61,153 nt of DNA from an uncultured Erysipelotrichaceae bacterium (GCA_947036815.1 CAMQRS010000004.1:1-61153); one strand, 5' to 3'; shown: positions 43,575 to 53,014, counted from the stretch's first letter. Translations and numbers: made by a program. The notes: generated by a model not told the origin, from the sequence alone.

Positions 43575-45482
43575 TTATTTGTTTGCGTTTATCATTAATT
43601 GACAAATTTTATTAGAGAATGCGATTGGATCTTTGATCTCAAACCCTTCCATTAACAATGCTTGATCATATAGTAATGATGCATAGTCACCCATTGATTC
43701 TGGATCACTTTCATATGCTTTACTTAAGGCATTAAAGATAGCATGACTTGGATTAATTTCTAAGATACGTGTAGCTTTCATTCCCATTGGGTTTCCATCA
43801 GGCATAGCACTTAGTACTTTCTCCATTTCAAAACTCATTCCTTCAGATGCACTTAAACATACTGGATGAGATTTTAAACGAGACGAAATTTTAACTTCAC
43901 TTACTTCTTCTTTTAATACTTCTTGTATTGCGCTTAATAAGTCTTTGTTTTCTTCTGTTTTAGCTTCTACTTCTTTTTTCTCTTCTTCGCTCTCTAGGTT
44001 TAAATCTCCTTGAGCAACATTTTTAAATGTTTTTTCATTATATGCATTTAAGATTTGAATTGCGAATTCATCAATTTCATCAGTTAAATATAAGATTTCA
44101 TATCCTTTATCTTTTACTAATTCTACTTGAGGTAAACGATCAATCTTATCTACATTATCACCACTCATAAAGTAAATGTGTTCTTGTCCTTCACTCATAT
44201 GGTTTACATATTCTTCTAATGTGATTAGTTTCTTTTCTTTAGAACTATGGAACATTAATAAGTCTTGTAGTAATTCTTTGTTTTGTCCATATCCATGGTA
44301 TACACCATATTTAATTTGAACTCCAAAGCTAGTCCAGAATTTATCATATGTTTCTCTATCATTTCTAAGCATTAATGCTAGTTCTGATTTAATTTTCTTT
44401 TCAATCTTAGAAGCAATTACACGTAATTGTTTATCATGTTGCAACATTTCTCTTGAAATATTCAATGATAAATCTTGAGAATCTACTAGTCCTCTTACAA
44501 ATCTAAAGTGTTCTGGAATTAACTCACTAGCTTTATCCATAATGAATACACCACGACTATATAATTGTAGTCCTTTTTCATATTCATTTGAATAGTAGTT
44601 TGCTGGTGCTTTTTCAGGAATAAACAATAATGAATTGTATGAAATCGTTCCTTCAACATTTGCATGAATTGTTTTTAATGGTGCATTGAAGTCATTAAAT
44701 TTAGATGTATAGAAGTCTTTGTATTCTTCTTCTGTAATATCTTTTTTACTTTTTTTCCATAATGGAATCATTGAGTTTAATGTTTTATTTTCAACAATAG
44801 TTTCATATTCTTCACTGTCTTCTTTTTGTACACTTTCTTCAACATTCATCATAATTGGGTATCTTACATAATCCGAGTATTTTTTAATTAAACGCTCAAT
44901 CGTATATGTTTCTAAGTATTCAGAATAGTTTTCATCTTCACTATCGTCTCTTAAGTATAATGTAATCATTGTTCCACAAGTATCTTTTACTGAATCACTA
45001 ATATCATACCCATCAACATCTTCACTTACCCATGTACAAGCAGTATCACTTCCATATTTCTTAGATGTTACTTCTACTTTATTCGCAACCATAAAGGCAC
45101 TATAGAAACCAACTCCAAATTGACCAATAACATCAATGTCTTCATTACTTTCTGTTTCTTTTAATTCTTCTTTAAAAGCATAACTTCCACTTTTCGCAAT
45201 GGTTCCTAAGTTATCTTCTAATTCTTCTTTGCTCATTCCGATTCCATTATCATGAATCGTAATCGTACGTAATTCTTTATTCAATTCTATCGCAATAGAG
45301 AAATCGTCTTTCTTTACATTTTCTAGTGTTTCTGTAAGTGATTTATAGTGTAATTTATCTACAGCATCACTCGCATTAGAAATTAATTCTCTTAAAAATA
45401 TTTCTTTATGTGTATAAATTGAATTAATCATTAGATCCATTAATCTTTTTGATTCTGTCTTAAACGCTTTTTTATTTGTCAT
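43575..45482 (-). CDS. htpG: chaperone HtpG (Hsp90)
   Basis: 635 residues from ATG 45482, chosen because GGAGG lies six bases upstream; a longer frame would start inside the operator region. The Hsp90 N-terminal ATPase has 'ELISNASDAVDKLHY', 'IHDNGIGMS', 'IGQFGVGFYSAFMV', and the middle domain has the Arg loop 'FNISREMLQ'-type segment 'LSLNISREMLQHDK'. The length fits bacterial HtpG. It assists folding of client proteins after heat or other stress. The promoter carries one good and one degenerate CIRCE element, so control by HrcA is expected, unlike the Bacillus subtilis gene. Confidence 0.97.
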   Translation of the reverse strand: MTNKKAFKTESKRLMDLMINSIYTHKEIFLRELISNASDAVDKLHYKSLTETLENVKKDDFSIAIELNKELRTITIHDNGIGMSKEELEDNLGTIAKSGSYAFKEELKETESNEDIDVIGQFGVGFYSAFMVANKVEVTSKKYGSDTACTWVSEDVDGYDISDSVKDTCGTMITLYLRDDSEDENYSEYLETYTIERLIKKYSDYVRYPIMMNVEESVQKEDSEEYETIVENKTLNSMIPLWKKSKKDITEEEYKDFYTSKFNDFNAPLKTIHANVEGTISYNSLLFIPEKAPANYYSNEYEKGLQLYSRGVFIMDKASELIPEHFRFVRGLVDSQDLSLNISREMLQHDKQLRVIASKIEKKIKSELALMLRNDRETYDKFWTSFGVQIKYGVYHGYGQNKELLQDLLMFHSSKEKKLITLEEYVNHMSEGQEHIYFMSGDNVDKIDRLPQVELVKDKGYEILYLTDEIDEFAIQILNAYNEKTFKNVAQGDLNLESEEEKKEVEAKTEENKDLLSAIQEVLKEEVSEVKISSRLKSHPVCLSASEGMSFEMEKVLSAMPDGNPMGMKATRILEINPSHAIFNALSKAYESDPESMGDYASLLYDQALLMEGFEIKDPIAFSNKICQLMINANK

Positions 45483-45493
45483 ATGTTCCTCCA

Positions 45494-45520
45494 TTAGCAC
45501 TCTTTACAAGTATCTGCTAG
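45494..45520 (-). promoter_or_regulatory. degenerate CIRCE-like element in the htpG leader
   Basis: TTAGCACTC (45494-45502), nine bases, then ATCTGCTAG (45512-45520). The left arm is the exact CIRCE half-site; the right arm keeps only TGCTA. It begins near the predicted transcription start and ends 12 bases before the htpG ATG, next to the ribosome-binding site. Confidence 0.6.
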
Positions 45521-45521
45521 T

Positions 45522-45550
45522 ATTTTAACCAATCTATCTAGCACTGTCAA
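45522..45550 (-). promoter_or_regulatory. sigma-A-type promoter of htpG
   Basis: On the minus strand TTGACA (45550-45545), a 17-base spacer, and TAAAAT (45527-45522). The -35 box lies inside the upstream CIRCE element. Confidence 0.8.
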
Positions 45551-45564
45551 GTCCTAAGTGCTAA
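45538..45564 (-). promoter_or_regulatory. CIRCE element upstream of htpG
   Basis: CTAGCACTG-N9-AAGTGCTAA (45538-45546, 45556-45564). The 9-9-9 architecture is exact, and 15 of 18 arm positions match TTAGCACTC-N9-GAGTGCTAA. It overlaps the -35 box, where HrcA would block RNA polymerase. Confidence 0.8.
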
Positions 45565-45592
45565 AAAAAGATAATGATCGCTCATTACCTTC

Positions 45593-46078
45593 CTATTTAT
45601 ATTGTTCCATAGAGAATAAATAATTTACATTATTATGGTCTATCTTGTCTTCTATTGTCGTTATACTCTTCGTATATACTTCATTGTTTTCATAGTCTTC
45701 ACCAACTTTAGTCAATTGAAACATATTGGCATCTAAGTTTGTTTTCAACAACAATACTTTATCTAACCCATAGCTAATTGTGATTTGATTGTTCGTATGA
45801 TATTTCACTTCTTGTAGTACTTTTTTTAGTTGTATTTTAAGTATATGTAAATCAATATTCGATCTAAAGATCATCACTATTCTATCTTCCTTTTGAATTA
45901 GGGTTGGACTAGTCACAATAAATAAACCATCAATATATTCAATTATCTTATCTTTACAATAACTTACATATTCATCATATTGTTCATTCTTTTCAAAGTC
46001 GATATGAATAGCTTGATATACACTACTATGTTTAAACCCTGAGGGTATAAAATTACGTCTAATTACTGGATATTTCAT
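45593..46078 (-). CDS. conserved-looking hypothetical protein
   Basis: 161 residues, soluble, alternating alpha/beta character ('DRIVMIFRSNIDLHILKIQL', 'QITISYGLDKVLLLKTN'). No family is recognised. It starts one base after the HAD phosphatase stop and is probably cotranscribed with it. The downstream 28 bases lead into the htpG CIRCE region. Confidence 0.6.
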   Translation of the reverse strand: MKYPVIRRNFIPSGFKHSSVYQAIHIDFEKNEQYDEYVSYCKDKIIEYIDGLFIVTSPTLIQKEDRIVMIFRSNIDLHILKIQLKKVLQEVKYHTNNQITISYGLDKVLLLKTNLDANMFQLTKVGEDYENNEVYTKSITTIEDKIDHNNVNYLFSMEQYK

Positions 46079-46079
46079 C

Positions 46080-46910
46080 TTATTTATTTAACACATACTC
46101 ATATATCGCATGTGCTACTCCTCCTTCTTTATTTGTTTTCGTGACCACATCACAAAGTTCTTGAATTTCAGTCACAGCATTCCCCATCGCTACGGATAGT
46201 CCCGCTACTTTAAACATGGGAATATCATTATAGTTATCTCCGATACAAACCACATCTTTCATATCGATGTCTAATTCCTTACATACATTCACAACTGCAT
46301 TCCCTTTACTTGTATGTATACTAGACATTTCTAAAAAGTCAGGATATTGGAAGACACGTAAACCACTTGTATCTGCCATTATTTCTTTTGATACTTTTTG
46401 GAATACACTCTCTTCTTCATTTAACACCATTATTTTAAGTACTTCCATCTCTTTGGTTTGTAAGTATGCATCCACATCCACATGATATCTCATATCCATT
46501 TGATCTTTCAATGGTGTTTCTGCTTTATAGTTATCATAATCTAAAATGCCATTATCCGCCTTCGTATATAATGATAAGTTTTTATTCTTAAAGTATGCTC
46601 CCATTTGATTCTCTTTTACTATGTTTGCTAGTCGTTTCGTTGCTGTTGTATCAATGGGAAACGTCTGTGTTTTATTACCCACTCGATAATATGCTCCATT
46701 GAATGTGATATGTCCTAATTGATCACTGATTTGACTCCTTATACGAGTCGTAAAACAATTAGGTCTTCCACTCACAATAGCCACTTGGATCCCAGCATCT
46801 AACGCATCTAAGATGGCTTTTTTATTTACTTCACTAACCATATATTTATTTTCTAGTGTATGACTATCGAGTAGTGTTCCATCTAAATCTATACAAATTA
46901 ATTTATACAT
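46080..46910 (-). CDS. HAD-superfamily Cof-type phosphatase
   Basis: 276 residues from ATG 46910 (GGAGG seven bases upstream). Motif I 'ICIDLDGTLLDS', motif II 'AIVSGRP', motif III Lys in 'KGNAVVNVCKEL' and motif IV 'VVCIGDNYNDIPMF' are all present, with the C2B-type cap of the Cof/YidA group between. It dephosphorylates small phosphorylated metabolites; likely substrates are sugar phosphates or flavin/PLP compounds, but this is not predictable. Confidence 0.92.
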   Translation of the reverse strand: MYKLICIDLDGTLLDSHTLENKYMVSEVNKKAILDALDAGIQVAIVSGRPNCFTTRIRSQISDQLGHITFNGAYYRVGNKTQTFPIDTTATKRLANIVKENQMGAYFKNKNLSLYTKADNGILDYDNYKAETPLKDQMDMRYHVDVDAYLQTKEMEVLKIMVLNEEESVFQKVSKEIMADTSGLRVFQYPDFLEMSSIHTSKGNAVVNVCKELDIDMKDVVCIGDNYNDIPMFKVAGLSVAMGNAVTEIQELCDVVTKTNKEGGVAHAIYEYVLNK

Positions 46911-47003
46911 GTTCATTCCTCCACGCCTTTAAGTATACCATACAACCGTTGAAATAGTATCATGAGTATCCACTTCATCACCCTCTGAAATTACTTTTAC
47001 ACA

Positions 47004-47029
47004 TAAAAAAACTGTTATTTTACTAACAG
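47004..47029 (-). terminator. intrinsic terminator overlapping the ABM gene end
   Basis: CTGTTA / TAACAG (47012-47017 with 47024-47029) followed by seven T on the minus strand. The stem includes the stop codon at 47015-47017. Confidence 0.8.
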
Positions 47030-47305
47030 CATTTCTCGATACGTATACTTCAGTTCTGCTTCACGTATTTGCTTAATACAGTTCACCACATGCAGGTTAT
47101 GCACATGTGTTTCATAGTCTTCTACACACTTCCAAGTTTCATATAATACAAACTTATTTGGATATTCTAGGTCCATGTATAAATCATATTGCATACATCC
47201 CTGTTCTAAAATAGTAGGTATGACTAGCTTTTTCAATTCATTGAGAACATATTCACTATGCTCTCTCTTTGTTTCTACTTCATGTATAATTGTGATTTGT
47301 TTCAT
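47015..47305 (-). CDS. ABM-domain (YgiN-like) monooxygenase
   Basis: 96 residues forming one antibiotic-biosynthesis-monooxygenase ferredoxin-like barrel: 'ITIIHEVETKREHSEYVLNE', 'EQGCMQYDLYMDLEYPNKFV', and 'LYETWKCVEDYETHVH'. Stand-alone ABM proteins such as YgiN act on quinols or in unknown redox steps in the cytoplasm. It lies after the TCA genes, 41 bases beyond the isocitrate dehydrogenase start side, with its own possible promoter, so operon membership is unclear. Confidence 0.85.
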   Translation of the reverse strand: MKQITIIHEVETKREHSEYVLNELKKLVIPTILEQGCMQYDLYMDLEYPNKFVLYETWKCVEDYETHVHNLHVVNCIKQIREAELKYTYREMLLVK

Positions 47306-47346
47306 TCTTATTTCCTCATCACTTAGTATGAGATTAACCTTCTATC

Positions 47347-48351
47347 TTATACATGTAATCGTGCAATAATCGCATCACTAAATTGAGTTGTTGTGGCAGT
47401 TCCTTTCACATCTTGAGTTCGGATACTACCTTCCTTCAATACGTCATCAATGGCATCACGTATTTGATTTGCTTCCTTTGGATATGCTAAGTAATCCAGC
47501 ATCAAACAGGCAGCCAACAACAAGGCAGTAGGATTCGCTTTGTTTTGACCAGCAATATCAGGTGCACTTCCATGCACTGCTTCAAACAAGGCAAAGTCAT
47601 CTCCTAAATTACTAGATGGTAATAATCCAAGTCCACCAATCAATCCACTAGTTAAGTCAGATACAATATCTCCATATAAATTCGGCATAACCATTATATC
47701 AAAGCGTTGTGGATGCATAACTAATTGCATACATACGTTATCAACAATCATGCTATCTGCTTCAATGCTTGGATAATCTACTTTTATTTCATTGAATATT
47801 TGTAGGAATAACCCGTCACTAAGTTTCAATATATTTGCTTTATGAACACAAGTTATTTTCTTACGATCATTCGTAATCGCATACTCAAATGCTGCTTTAA
47901 TAATCTTCTCACTCGCACTTCTCGTGATTTTCTTAATTGCATGTACCTCTTCATTTTCCTTAATTATCGTTTCTTCTCCGATGTATAAGTCTTCTGTATT
48001 CTCTCTAAACGTTACAATATCTATATTCTCAAAGGGAGTAATCACATTGGGCATACTTTTAGCAGGTCGTATATTTGCATATAACTGATACTTATTTCTC
48101 AATTGTACATTTAAACTTTTAAATCCTTTTCCAATAGGAGTAGTAATAGGAGCCTTTAAGACCACCTTATTCTTTTCTATAGAATCATACACCGCACTTG
48201 GGATTAACTCTCCACAAGCCTCAAAACAAGCTTCTCCTACTTCAAATAAGTCAAACTTCAAGTCCAATTTCAATGTATCTAAGATACGAACTACTTCCAA
48301 GCAAATTTCAGGACCTATTCCATCCCCTTTTAATACCGTAATATGTTTCAT
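47347..48351 (-). CDS. icd: isocitrate dehydrogenase (isocitrate/isopropylmalate family)
   Basis: 334 residues, the short form typical of NAD-type IDH and 3-isopropylmalate dehydrogenase. 'LKGDGIGPEI' opens the protein; the substrate-binding 'SLNVQLRNKYQLYANIRPAK' has the Ser and three Arg of IDH; 'NLYGDIVSDL' holds the metal Asp; 'EAVHGSAPDIAG' binds the cofactor. The pairing with citrate synthase and aconitase favours isocitrate as the substrate. Conversion of isocitrate to 2-oxoglutarate would feed glutamate synthesis. Its ATG overlaps the citrate synthase stop by one base (TAATG). Confidence 0.9.
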   Translation of the reverse strand: MKHITVLKGDGIGPEICLEVVRILDTLKLDLKFDLFEVGEACFEACGELIPSAVYDSIEKNKVVLKAPITTPIGKGFKSLNVQLRNKYQLYANIRPAKSMPNVITPFENIDIVTFRENTEDLYIGEETIIKENEEVHAIKKITRSASEKIIKAAFEYAITNDRKKITCVHKANILKLSDGLFLQIFNEIKVDYPSIEADSMIVDNVCMQLVMHPQRFDIMVMPNLYGDIVSDLTSGLIGGLGLLPSSNLGDDFALFEAVHGSAPDIAGQNKANPTALLLAACLMLDYLAYPKEANQIRDAIDDVLKEGSIRTQDVKGTATTTQFSDAIIARLHV

Positions 48352-49712
48352 TATTGACGCTCCTTTATGTTGATATAATCTGTTAATTCTCCTACATACT
48401 TCGTTGCAGGACGTACTATCTTACCACTATACAATGTATGCTCAAGATTATGTGCAACCCAACCAATACTTCTCGCCATCACAAACAGCAAGGTATACAT
48501 TTCTTTTGGGATACCTAACATTTGATAGACAAGTCCACTATAAAAATCGACATTACTACTAATATTGATTTTCTTTCTGTCATATACTTCTTGCTTTGCC
48601 ATCTTTTCAAATAATGTATAGAACATGAATTGTTTCATCATTCCTTTTTCCATGGCAAGTTCTTTTGCCTTTTCTTTTAGAATAACACTTCTTGGATCAC
48701 TTATGGTATATACCGCATGACCCATTCCATATACCAATCCTTTTCTATCATAAAATTGCTTATCTAAGATACGCTTGATGACTTCTAATATTTTATCTTC
48801 CTCATGAGTATACCTAACTTCTTGTATGACAGCCTCCATCATTTCAGAAACTTTTAGATTTGCTCCTCCATGCTTTGGACCTTTTAAAGAACCGATAGAA
48901 CCAGCAAACGAAGAATATAAGTCTGTTCCAGTACTACTCATCACGACATTCACAAATGTAGAGTTGTTTCCTCCCCCATGATCTGCATGCAAGACTAATG
49001 ATATATCTAATAGTTCTGCTTCTTTCTTTGTATACTGACTATCTATTCTAGATAGTCTTAATATATTTTCAGCAATTGATTTATGCGCATCTATATGGTG
49101 AAGATACATACTTTGCTTATCAAAGAAATGAACCTTGCTTTGGTAGTTATAACATAATAAACTAGGTAACTTACTCACTAGGTGTAAGCCTTGATCCAAG
49201 ATATGTTCAAGCGATGTATCCTCCGGTGTTGGATCATATGAATACAGAGTTAACACATCTTTTTGTAATTTATTCATTAAGTTTTTTGTTGGAAAACGTA
49301 GTATTTCTCCTTCTAAAAAAGCATAAGGCAACTTATATTTTTGACTTAATATACTTCTAAATTGTTTGAATTCTTCTGCATTCGGTAAAAACCCAAACAA
49401 AATTAAAAAACATACCTCCTCAAATAAGCAAGGCTCCTCAAAGCCATGATTCTCCACAATATCTTTTACGTTGATTCCTCGATACACAAGGGTTCCTTCT
49501 TCATCTTGTTTATCTCCTGCTTCATTACGACTATAGCCAATAACATCACTTATTTTAGTGAGTCCTACCAGTACACCCGTTCCATCTTCATTACGTAATC
49601 CATTTTTTACAGAATATGTTTTATATAATTCATTTTGAATCGCTCCATGATTAAGAGATTTCTTAAATAAATTCATTTCCATTTGCTTTATTATATCTTT
49701 CACTACGTTCAC
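48351..49712 (-). CDS. gltA: citrate synthase
   Basis: 453 residues. The catalytic residues are visible: His in 'LHADHGGGNNSTF', His in 'LKGPKHGGANLK', the 'GMGHAVYTISDPR' loop and the Asp of 'SNVDFYSGLVY'. About 60 residues longer at the N-terminus than the short Gram-positive enzymes, resembling clostridial-type citrate synthases. It condenses oxaloacetate and acetyl-CoA and starts the oxidative TCA branch. GAGGTG precedes the start codon. A perfect 9-bp inverted repeat covers its -10 region. Confidence 0.93.
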   Translation of the reverse strand: MNVVKDIIKQMEMNLFKKSLNHGAIQNELYKTYSVKNGLRNEDGTGVLVGLTKISDVIGYSRNEAGDKQDEEGTLVYRGINVKDIVENHGFEEPCLFEEVCFLILFGFLPNAEEFKQFRSILSQKYKLPYAFLEGEILRFPTKNLMNKLQKDVLTLYSYDPTPEDTSLEHILDQGLHLVSKLPSLLCYNYQSKVHFFDKQSMYLHHIDAHKSIAENILRLSRIDSQYTKKEAELLDISLVLHADHGGGNNSTFVNVVMSSTGTDLYSSFAGSIGSLKGPKHGGANLKVSEMMEAVIQEVRYTHEEDKILEVIKRILDKQFYDRKGLVYGMGHAVYTISDPRSVILKEKAKELAMEKGMMKQFMFYTLFEKMAKQEVYDRKKINISSNVDFYSGLVYQMLGIPKEMYTLLFVMARSIGWVAHNLEHTLYSGKIVRPATKYVGELTDYINIKERQ

Positions 49713-49728
49713 CTCTCTTGTATTTGTG

Positions 49729-49753
49729 TTACATTATAGCACAAATAATGTAA
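49729..49753 (-). promoter_or_regulatory. inverted repeat over the citrate synthase promoter
   Basis: TTACATTAT-N7-ATAATGTAA, a perfect 9-bp repeat. The minus strand has TATAAT at 49738-49733, inside it. A regulator bound here would block the citrate synthase -10 box. The TTAT-N7-ATAA core has the spacing of CcpC-type sites but with the half-sites reversed. Confidence 0.6.
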
Positions 49754-49798
49754 TTTCTTACAAATATCGATGTAAATGTTTGCAAAGAACACACTGAA

Positions 49799-49817
49799 CT
49801 ATGGTATAATACCATAG
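49799..49817 (+). promoter_or_regulatory. 19-bp palindrome over the aconitase -10 box
   Basis: CTATGGTATAATACCATAG is a perfect palindrome about a central A and contains TATAAT (49805-49810). TTGCAA at 49780-49785 gives a weak -35 with a 19-base spacer. A repressor or activator site for aconitase is likely. Confidence 0.6.
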
Positions 49818-49840
49818 ATATCACAAGGAGGATTTATACT

Positions 49841-51754
49841 ATGCCAACATTATGCGAAAAAATTCTACAACAACATCTTGTAGAAAACGAATATATAAAA
49901 GGACAATCGATTGGAATTAAAATAGACCAAACATTAACACAGGATGCCACTGGTACAATGGCTTATTTACAACTGGAAGCAATGGGAATTGATAAAGTGA
50001 AAACAGAATTATCTATTTCCTATGTGGACCATAATACGTTGCAAAGTGGGTTTGAAAATGCTGATGACCACAAATATCTACAACATGTGGCAAATGCATA
50101 TGGGGTTTACTTCTCAAAACCGGGAAACGGTATTTGCCATCAAGTACACTTAGAACGTTTCGCTGCTCCTGGTAAAACATTATTAGGAAGCGATTCTCAC
50201 ACTCCTACTGCAGGAGGTATTGGTAGTTTAGCAATGGGAGCTGGTGGATTAGATGTCGCTTGCGCCATGGCTGGAAAACCTTTCTTTTTAATTGCACCCA
50301 AAACTGTAAACATTGAATTATGTGGTACATTACAAAAAGGAGTATCAAGTAAAGACATCATTTTAAAAGTTCTACAAATGTTAAGCGTTAAAGGTGGCGT
50401 TGGAAAAATCATAGAATATAGTGGAGACGGTGTATCTCACCTAAGTATTCCTGAGCGTGCTACCATTTGTAATATGGGGGCAGAATTAGGAGCTACTACT
50501 TCACTCTTCCCAAGTGATGAAAAAACACTTAGTTTTCTGAAGCAACAACAACGTGCTCATGACTACGTTGCTTTATTCGCTGATGAAGATGCTGTATATG
50601 ATGAATCATATACCATCGAATTGAATACCTTAACTCCTATGCTTGCCATGCCACACTCACCTGATAATGTAGTTGCTATTGACGAAGTTTTAGGAATGAA
50701 AGTAGACCAAGTTGCCATCGGTAGTTGTACAAACTCTAGCTATGATGACTTAATGAAAGTTGCTTCTATTTTAAAAGGAAATACCATTCATCCAGACGTA
50801 AGTTTAGCCATTTCTTGTGGAAGTAAACAAGTACTTCAAATGATTACCAAAAACGGTGCATTAAGCGACATTATTGCGAGTGGTGCGCGTATACTAGAAA
50901 GTACATGTGGACCATGTATCGGTATGGGACAATCACCAATCTCTAATGCCTTATCATTACGAACATTCAATCGTAACTTCTATGGAAGAAGTGGAACACT
51001 AAGTGCACAAGTATGTTTAGTATCTCCTGAAATCGCAGCCTATAGCGCCATCCATGGAGTTGTAAGTGATCCTCGCCTTGCCGATTTTGAACGAACAAAA
51101 GAAGTGGATTACTTCCACATCGATGATCGTATGATAATTTGTCCAGACTATGATAAAGACAAAGAAATTATACGAGGACCAAACATTAAAGCATTGCCAA
51201 TCAATGATGAACTCGACGATATAATCGATAAAAAAGTTATGATCAAGGTAGAAGATAATATTACTACCGACCACATCGCACCCGCTGGTGCTAAAGTATT
51301 ACCATATCGCTCTAATATCGAAAAAATCTCTGAATTTATCTTTCAAAATAATAAAGCTGACTTCCATGATGTATGTATAGCCAACAATGGTGGATATATA
51401 ATCGCAGGTCATAACTATGGGCAAGGAAGTAGCCGAGAACATGCCGCATTAGCTCCTATGTATTTAGGAATTAAAGCTGTCATTGCCAAAAGTTTCGCAA
51501 GAATTCACAAAGCAAACTTAATCAATTTTGGTATCTTACCACTAACATTTAACGATGAAGCTGACTATGATACGATTGAAGAAATGGATACTTTAATTAT
51601 CAAAGATTTATCGACACTAGCAATCGGACAATGCTTACAAGTGTACAATAAAACAAAAGATAAAACCTATATAGTAAATCAAGAGTTAAGTACTTTAGAT
51701 ATTACTTTATTACGTGCTGGTGGAACTTTGAATCACATCAAAAAGAACCAATAA
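49841..51754 (+). CDS. acnA: aconitate hydratase
   Basis: 637 residues, the compact aconitase form found in clostridia and thermophiles. The three 4Fe-4S cysteines are at 'IGSCTNSSYDD' (near 299) and 'STCGPCIGMGQSP' (near 358-361). 'GSDSHTPTAGGIGSLAMG' binds substrate near 125, and the swivelling C-terminal domain carries 'NYGQGSSREHAA' near 530. It isomerises citrate to isocitrate. AAGGAGG lies eight bases before the ATG. It is divergent from citrate synthase-IDH, with 128 bases and two palindromes between, so the three steps are probably co-regulated. Confidence 0.95.
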   Translation: MPTLCEKILQQHLVENEYIKGQSIGIKIDQTLTQDATGTMAYLQLEAMGIDKVKTELSISYVDHNTLQSGFENADDHKYLQHVANAYGVYFSKPGNGICHQVHLERFAAPGKTLLGSDSHTPTAGGIGSLAMGAGGLDVACAMAGKPFFLIAPKTVNIELCGTLQKGVSSKDIILKVLQMLSVKGGVGKIIEYSGDGVSHLSIPERATICNMGAELGATTSLFPSDEKTLSFLKQQQRAHDYVALFADEDAVYDESYTIELNTLTPMLAMPHSPDNVVAIDEVLGMKVDQVAIGSCTNSSYDDLMKVASILKGNTIHPDVSLAISCGSKQVLQMITKNGALSDIIASGARILESTCGPCIGMGQSPISNALSLRTFNRNFYGRSGTLSAQVCLVSPEIAAYSAIHGVVSDPRLADFERTKEVDYFHIDDRMIICPDYDKDKEIIRGPNIKALPINDELDDIIDKKVMIKVEDNITTDHIAPAGAKVLPYRSNIEKISEFIFQNNKADFHDVCIANNGGYIIAGHNYGQGSSREHAALAPMYLGIKAVIAKSFARIHKANLINFGILPLTFNDEADYDTIEEMDTLIIKDLSTLAIGQCLQVYNKTKDKTYIVNQELSTLDITLLRAGGTLNHIKKNQ

Positions 51755-51797
51755 CTAATATATATGGTATACTCTTTATAGTTAATAAGGAGAATAT

Positions 51798-52961
51798 ATG
51801 AAAAGAATAAAGAGAATTAGAAAAAAATACAACAAGAAGAACCTCGCAATCGTACTCAGCGCTACCATCTTAATAATCATTATTATCGGAGCTATTATGT
51901 ATACGATTTTCGGAAAATCTGCATCAAGCTATACTTCAACAATTGATGGAGTAGAGATGAAATCATTCACCCAAGAAGTAGAATTTACTACTGAAATCGA
52001 CTATTCACCAACAAAGATTCAATTAATCGTAATGCATGAAGATATCGATGTGAGTGATAAATTAACCTATAAAGAAATTGAAATAAAGGAATTAGATACC
52101 TACGTCATTGCATATACCTATAAAGAATATACCTTTGAGTATACAATGAAAGTGGTAGATATGATGAAGCCTGTAATAGATGCACAAGAAGAATACTATA
52201 TTGAATTGAATACAACTTTTGATTTTTCGATTTTAAATATTCATGCAACGGACAATTACGATGGAACTACATTAGATATTAGTTACAGTGGGGATGTTAA
52301 CACATCAACAAAGGGATCTTATCCGATTACTGTATCTACTAAAGACAGTAGTGGAAACAAAGCTTCTATAGACATACAAATTATTGTATCTAATACAACT
52401 CCTGAATTACCAGCAGCTGTGATTCATACAGTTTCCAATCCCGACGATATCAATGTATGTATTGATAAAACTCATTTATTACCCGATGGGTGGGCTCCTA
52501 ACGACCTAGTTAGTGTAGGCGGAAACCACTATCTAAGGGCACAAGCTGCTGATGCATACAATAATATGATGGCGCAGTCAGTTTTAGATGGATTACACAT
52601 CGTATTAGTTTCTAGTTACCGTACCCAAGCGTATCAAACTACGTTATACAATAACTATTTTGCGATTGACCCAGAGAATGCACCATTTTATAGCGCCATA
52701 CCTAGATCTAGTGAACATGAACTAGGATTGGCTATCGATGTCAGTTATGATAATTATTTATATGATGACCTAGATGATCATGCAGTAGGAAAATGGATGA
52801 TTGCCAACGCATATAAATATGGTTGGATTATGAGTTATCCAGAAGATAAAACCGAAGTTACTGGATATATGTATGAAGCATGGCACTTTCGTTATGTTGG
52901 TGTCGAGTTAGCAACTTATTTAACTCAAAATAAAATTACATTACAAGAGTACTATTATTAA
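51798..52961 (+). CDS. membrane-anchored D-Ala-D-Ala carboxypeptidase (VanY/M15B)
   Basis: 387 residues. A basic N-terminus and one membrane helix (about 19-37) anchor it; residues 45-200 look like bacterial Ig-like domains; the C-terminal 170 residues are an M15B peptidase. Zinc and catalytic residues are visible in 'SSEHELGLAIDV' (SxHxxGxAxD), the 'SSYRT' substrate Arg and 'YEAWHFRYVG' (ExWHxRY). It should trim D-Ala from peptidoglycan stem peptides outside the cell. AAGGAG precedes the ATG. It follows aconitase by 43 bases but is functionally unrelated. Confidence 0.9.
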   Translation: MKRIKRIRKKYNKKNLAIVLSATILIIIIIGAIMYTIFGKSASSYTSTIDGVEMKSFTQEVEFTTEIDYSPTKIQLIVMHEDIDVSDKLTYKEIEIKELDTYVIAYTYKEYTFEYTMKVVDMMKPVIDAQEEYYIELNTTFDFSILNIHATDNYDGTTLDISYSGDVNTSTKGSYPITVSTKDSSGNKASIDIQIIVSNTTPELPAAVIHTVSNPDDINVCIDKTHLLPDGWAPNDLVSVGGNHYLRAQAADAYNNMMAQSVLDGLHIVLVSSYRTQAYQTTLYNNYFAIDPENAPFYSAIPRSSEHELGLAIDVSYDNYLYDDLDDHAVGKWMIANAYKYGWIMSYPEDKTEVTGYMYEAWHFRYVGVELATYLTQNKITLQEYYY

Positions 52962-52983
52962 ATTATAGTCCAATAGATAACAA

Positions 52984-53014
52984 AAAAAAGTGAGCAATAA
53001 TTGCTCACTTTTTT
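52984..53014. terminator. bidirectional intrinsic terminator
   Basis: AAAAAAGTGAGCAAT / ATTGCTCACTTTTTT across 52984-53014 with one central base. It sits between the convergent VanY and engB genes and overlaps the last bases of engB. Confidence 0.9.
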
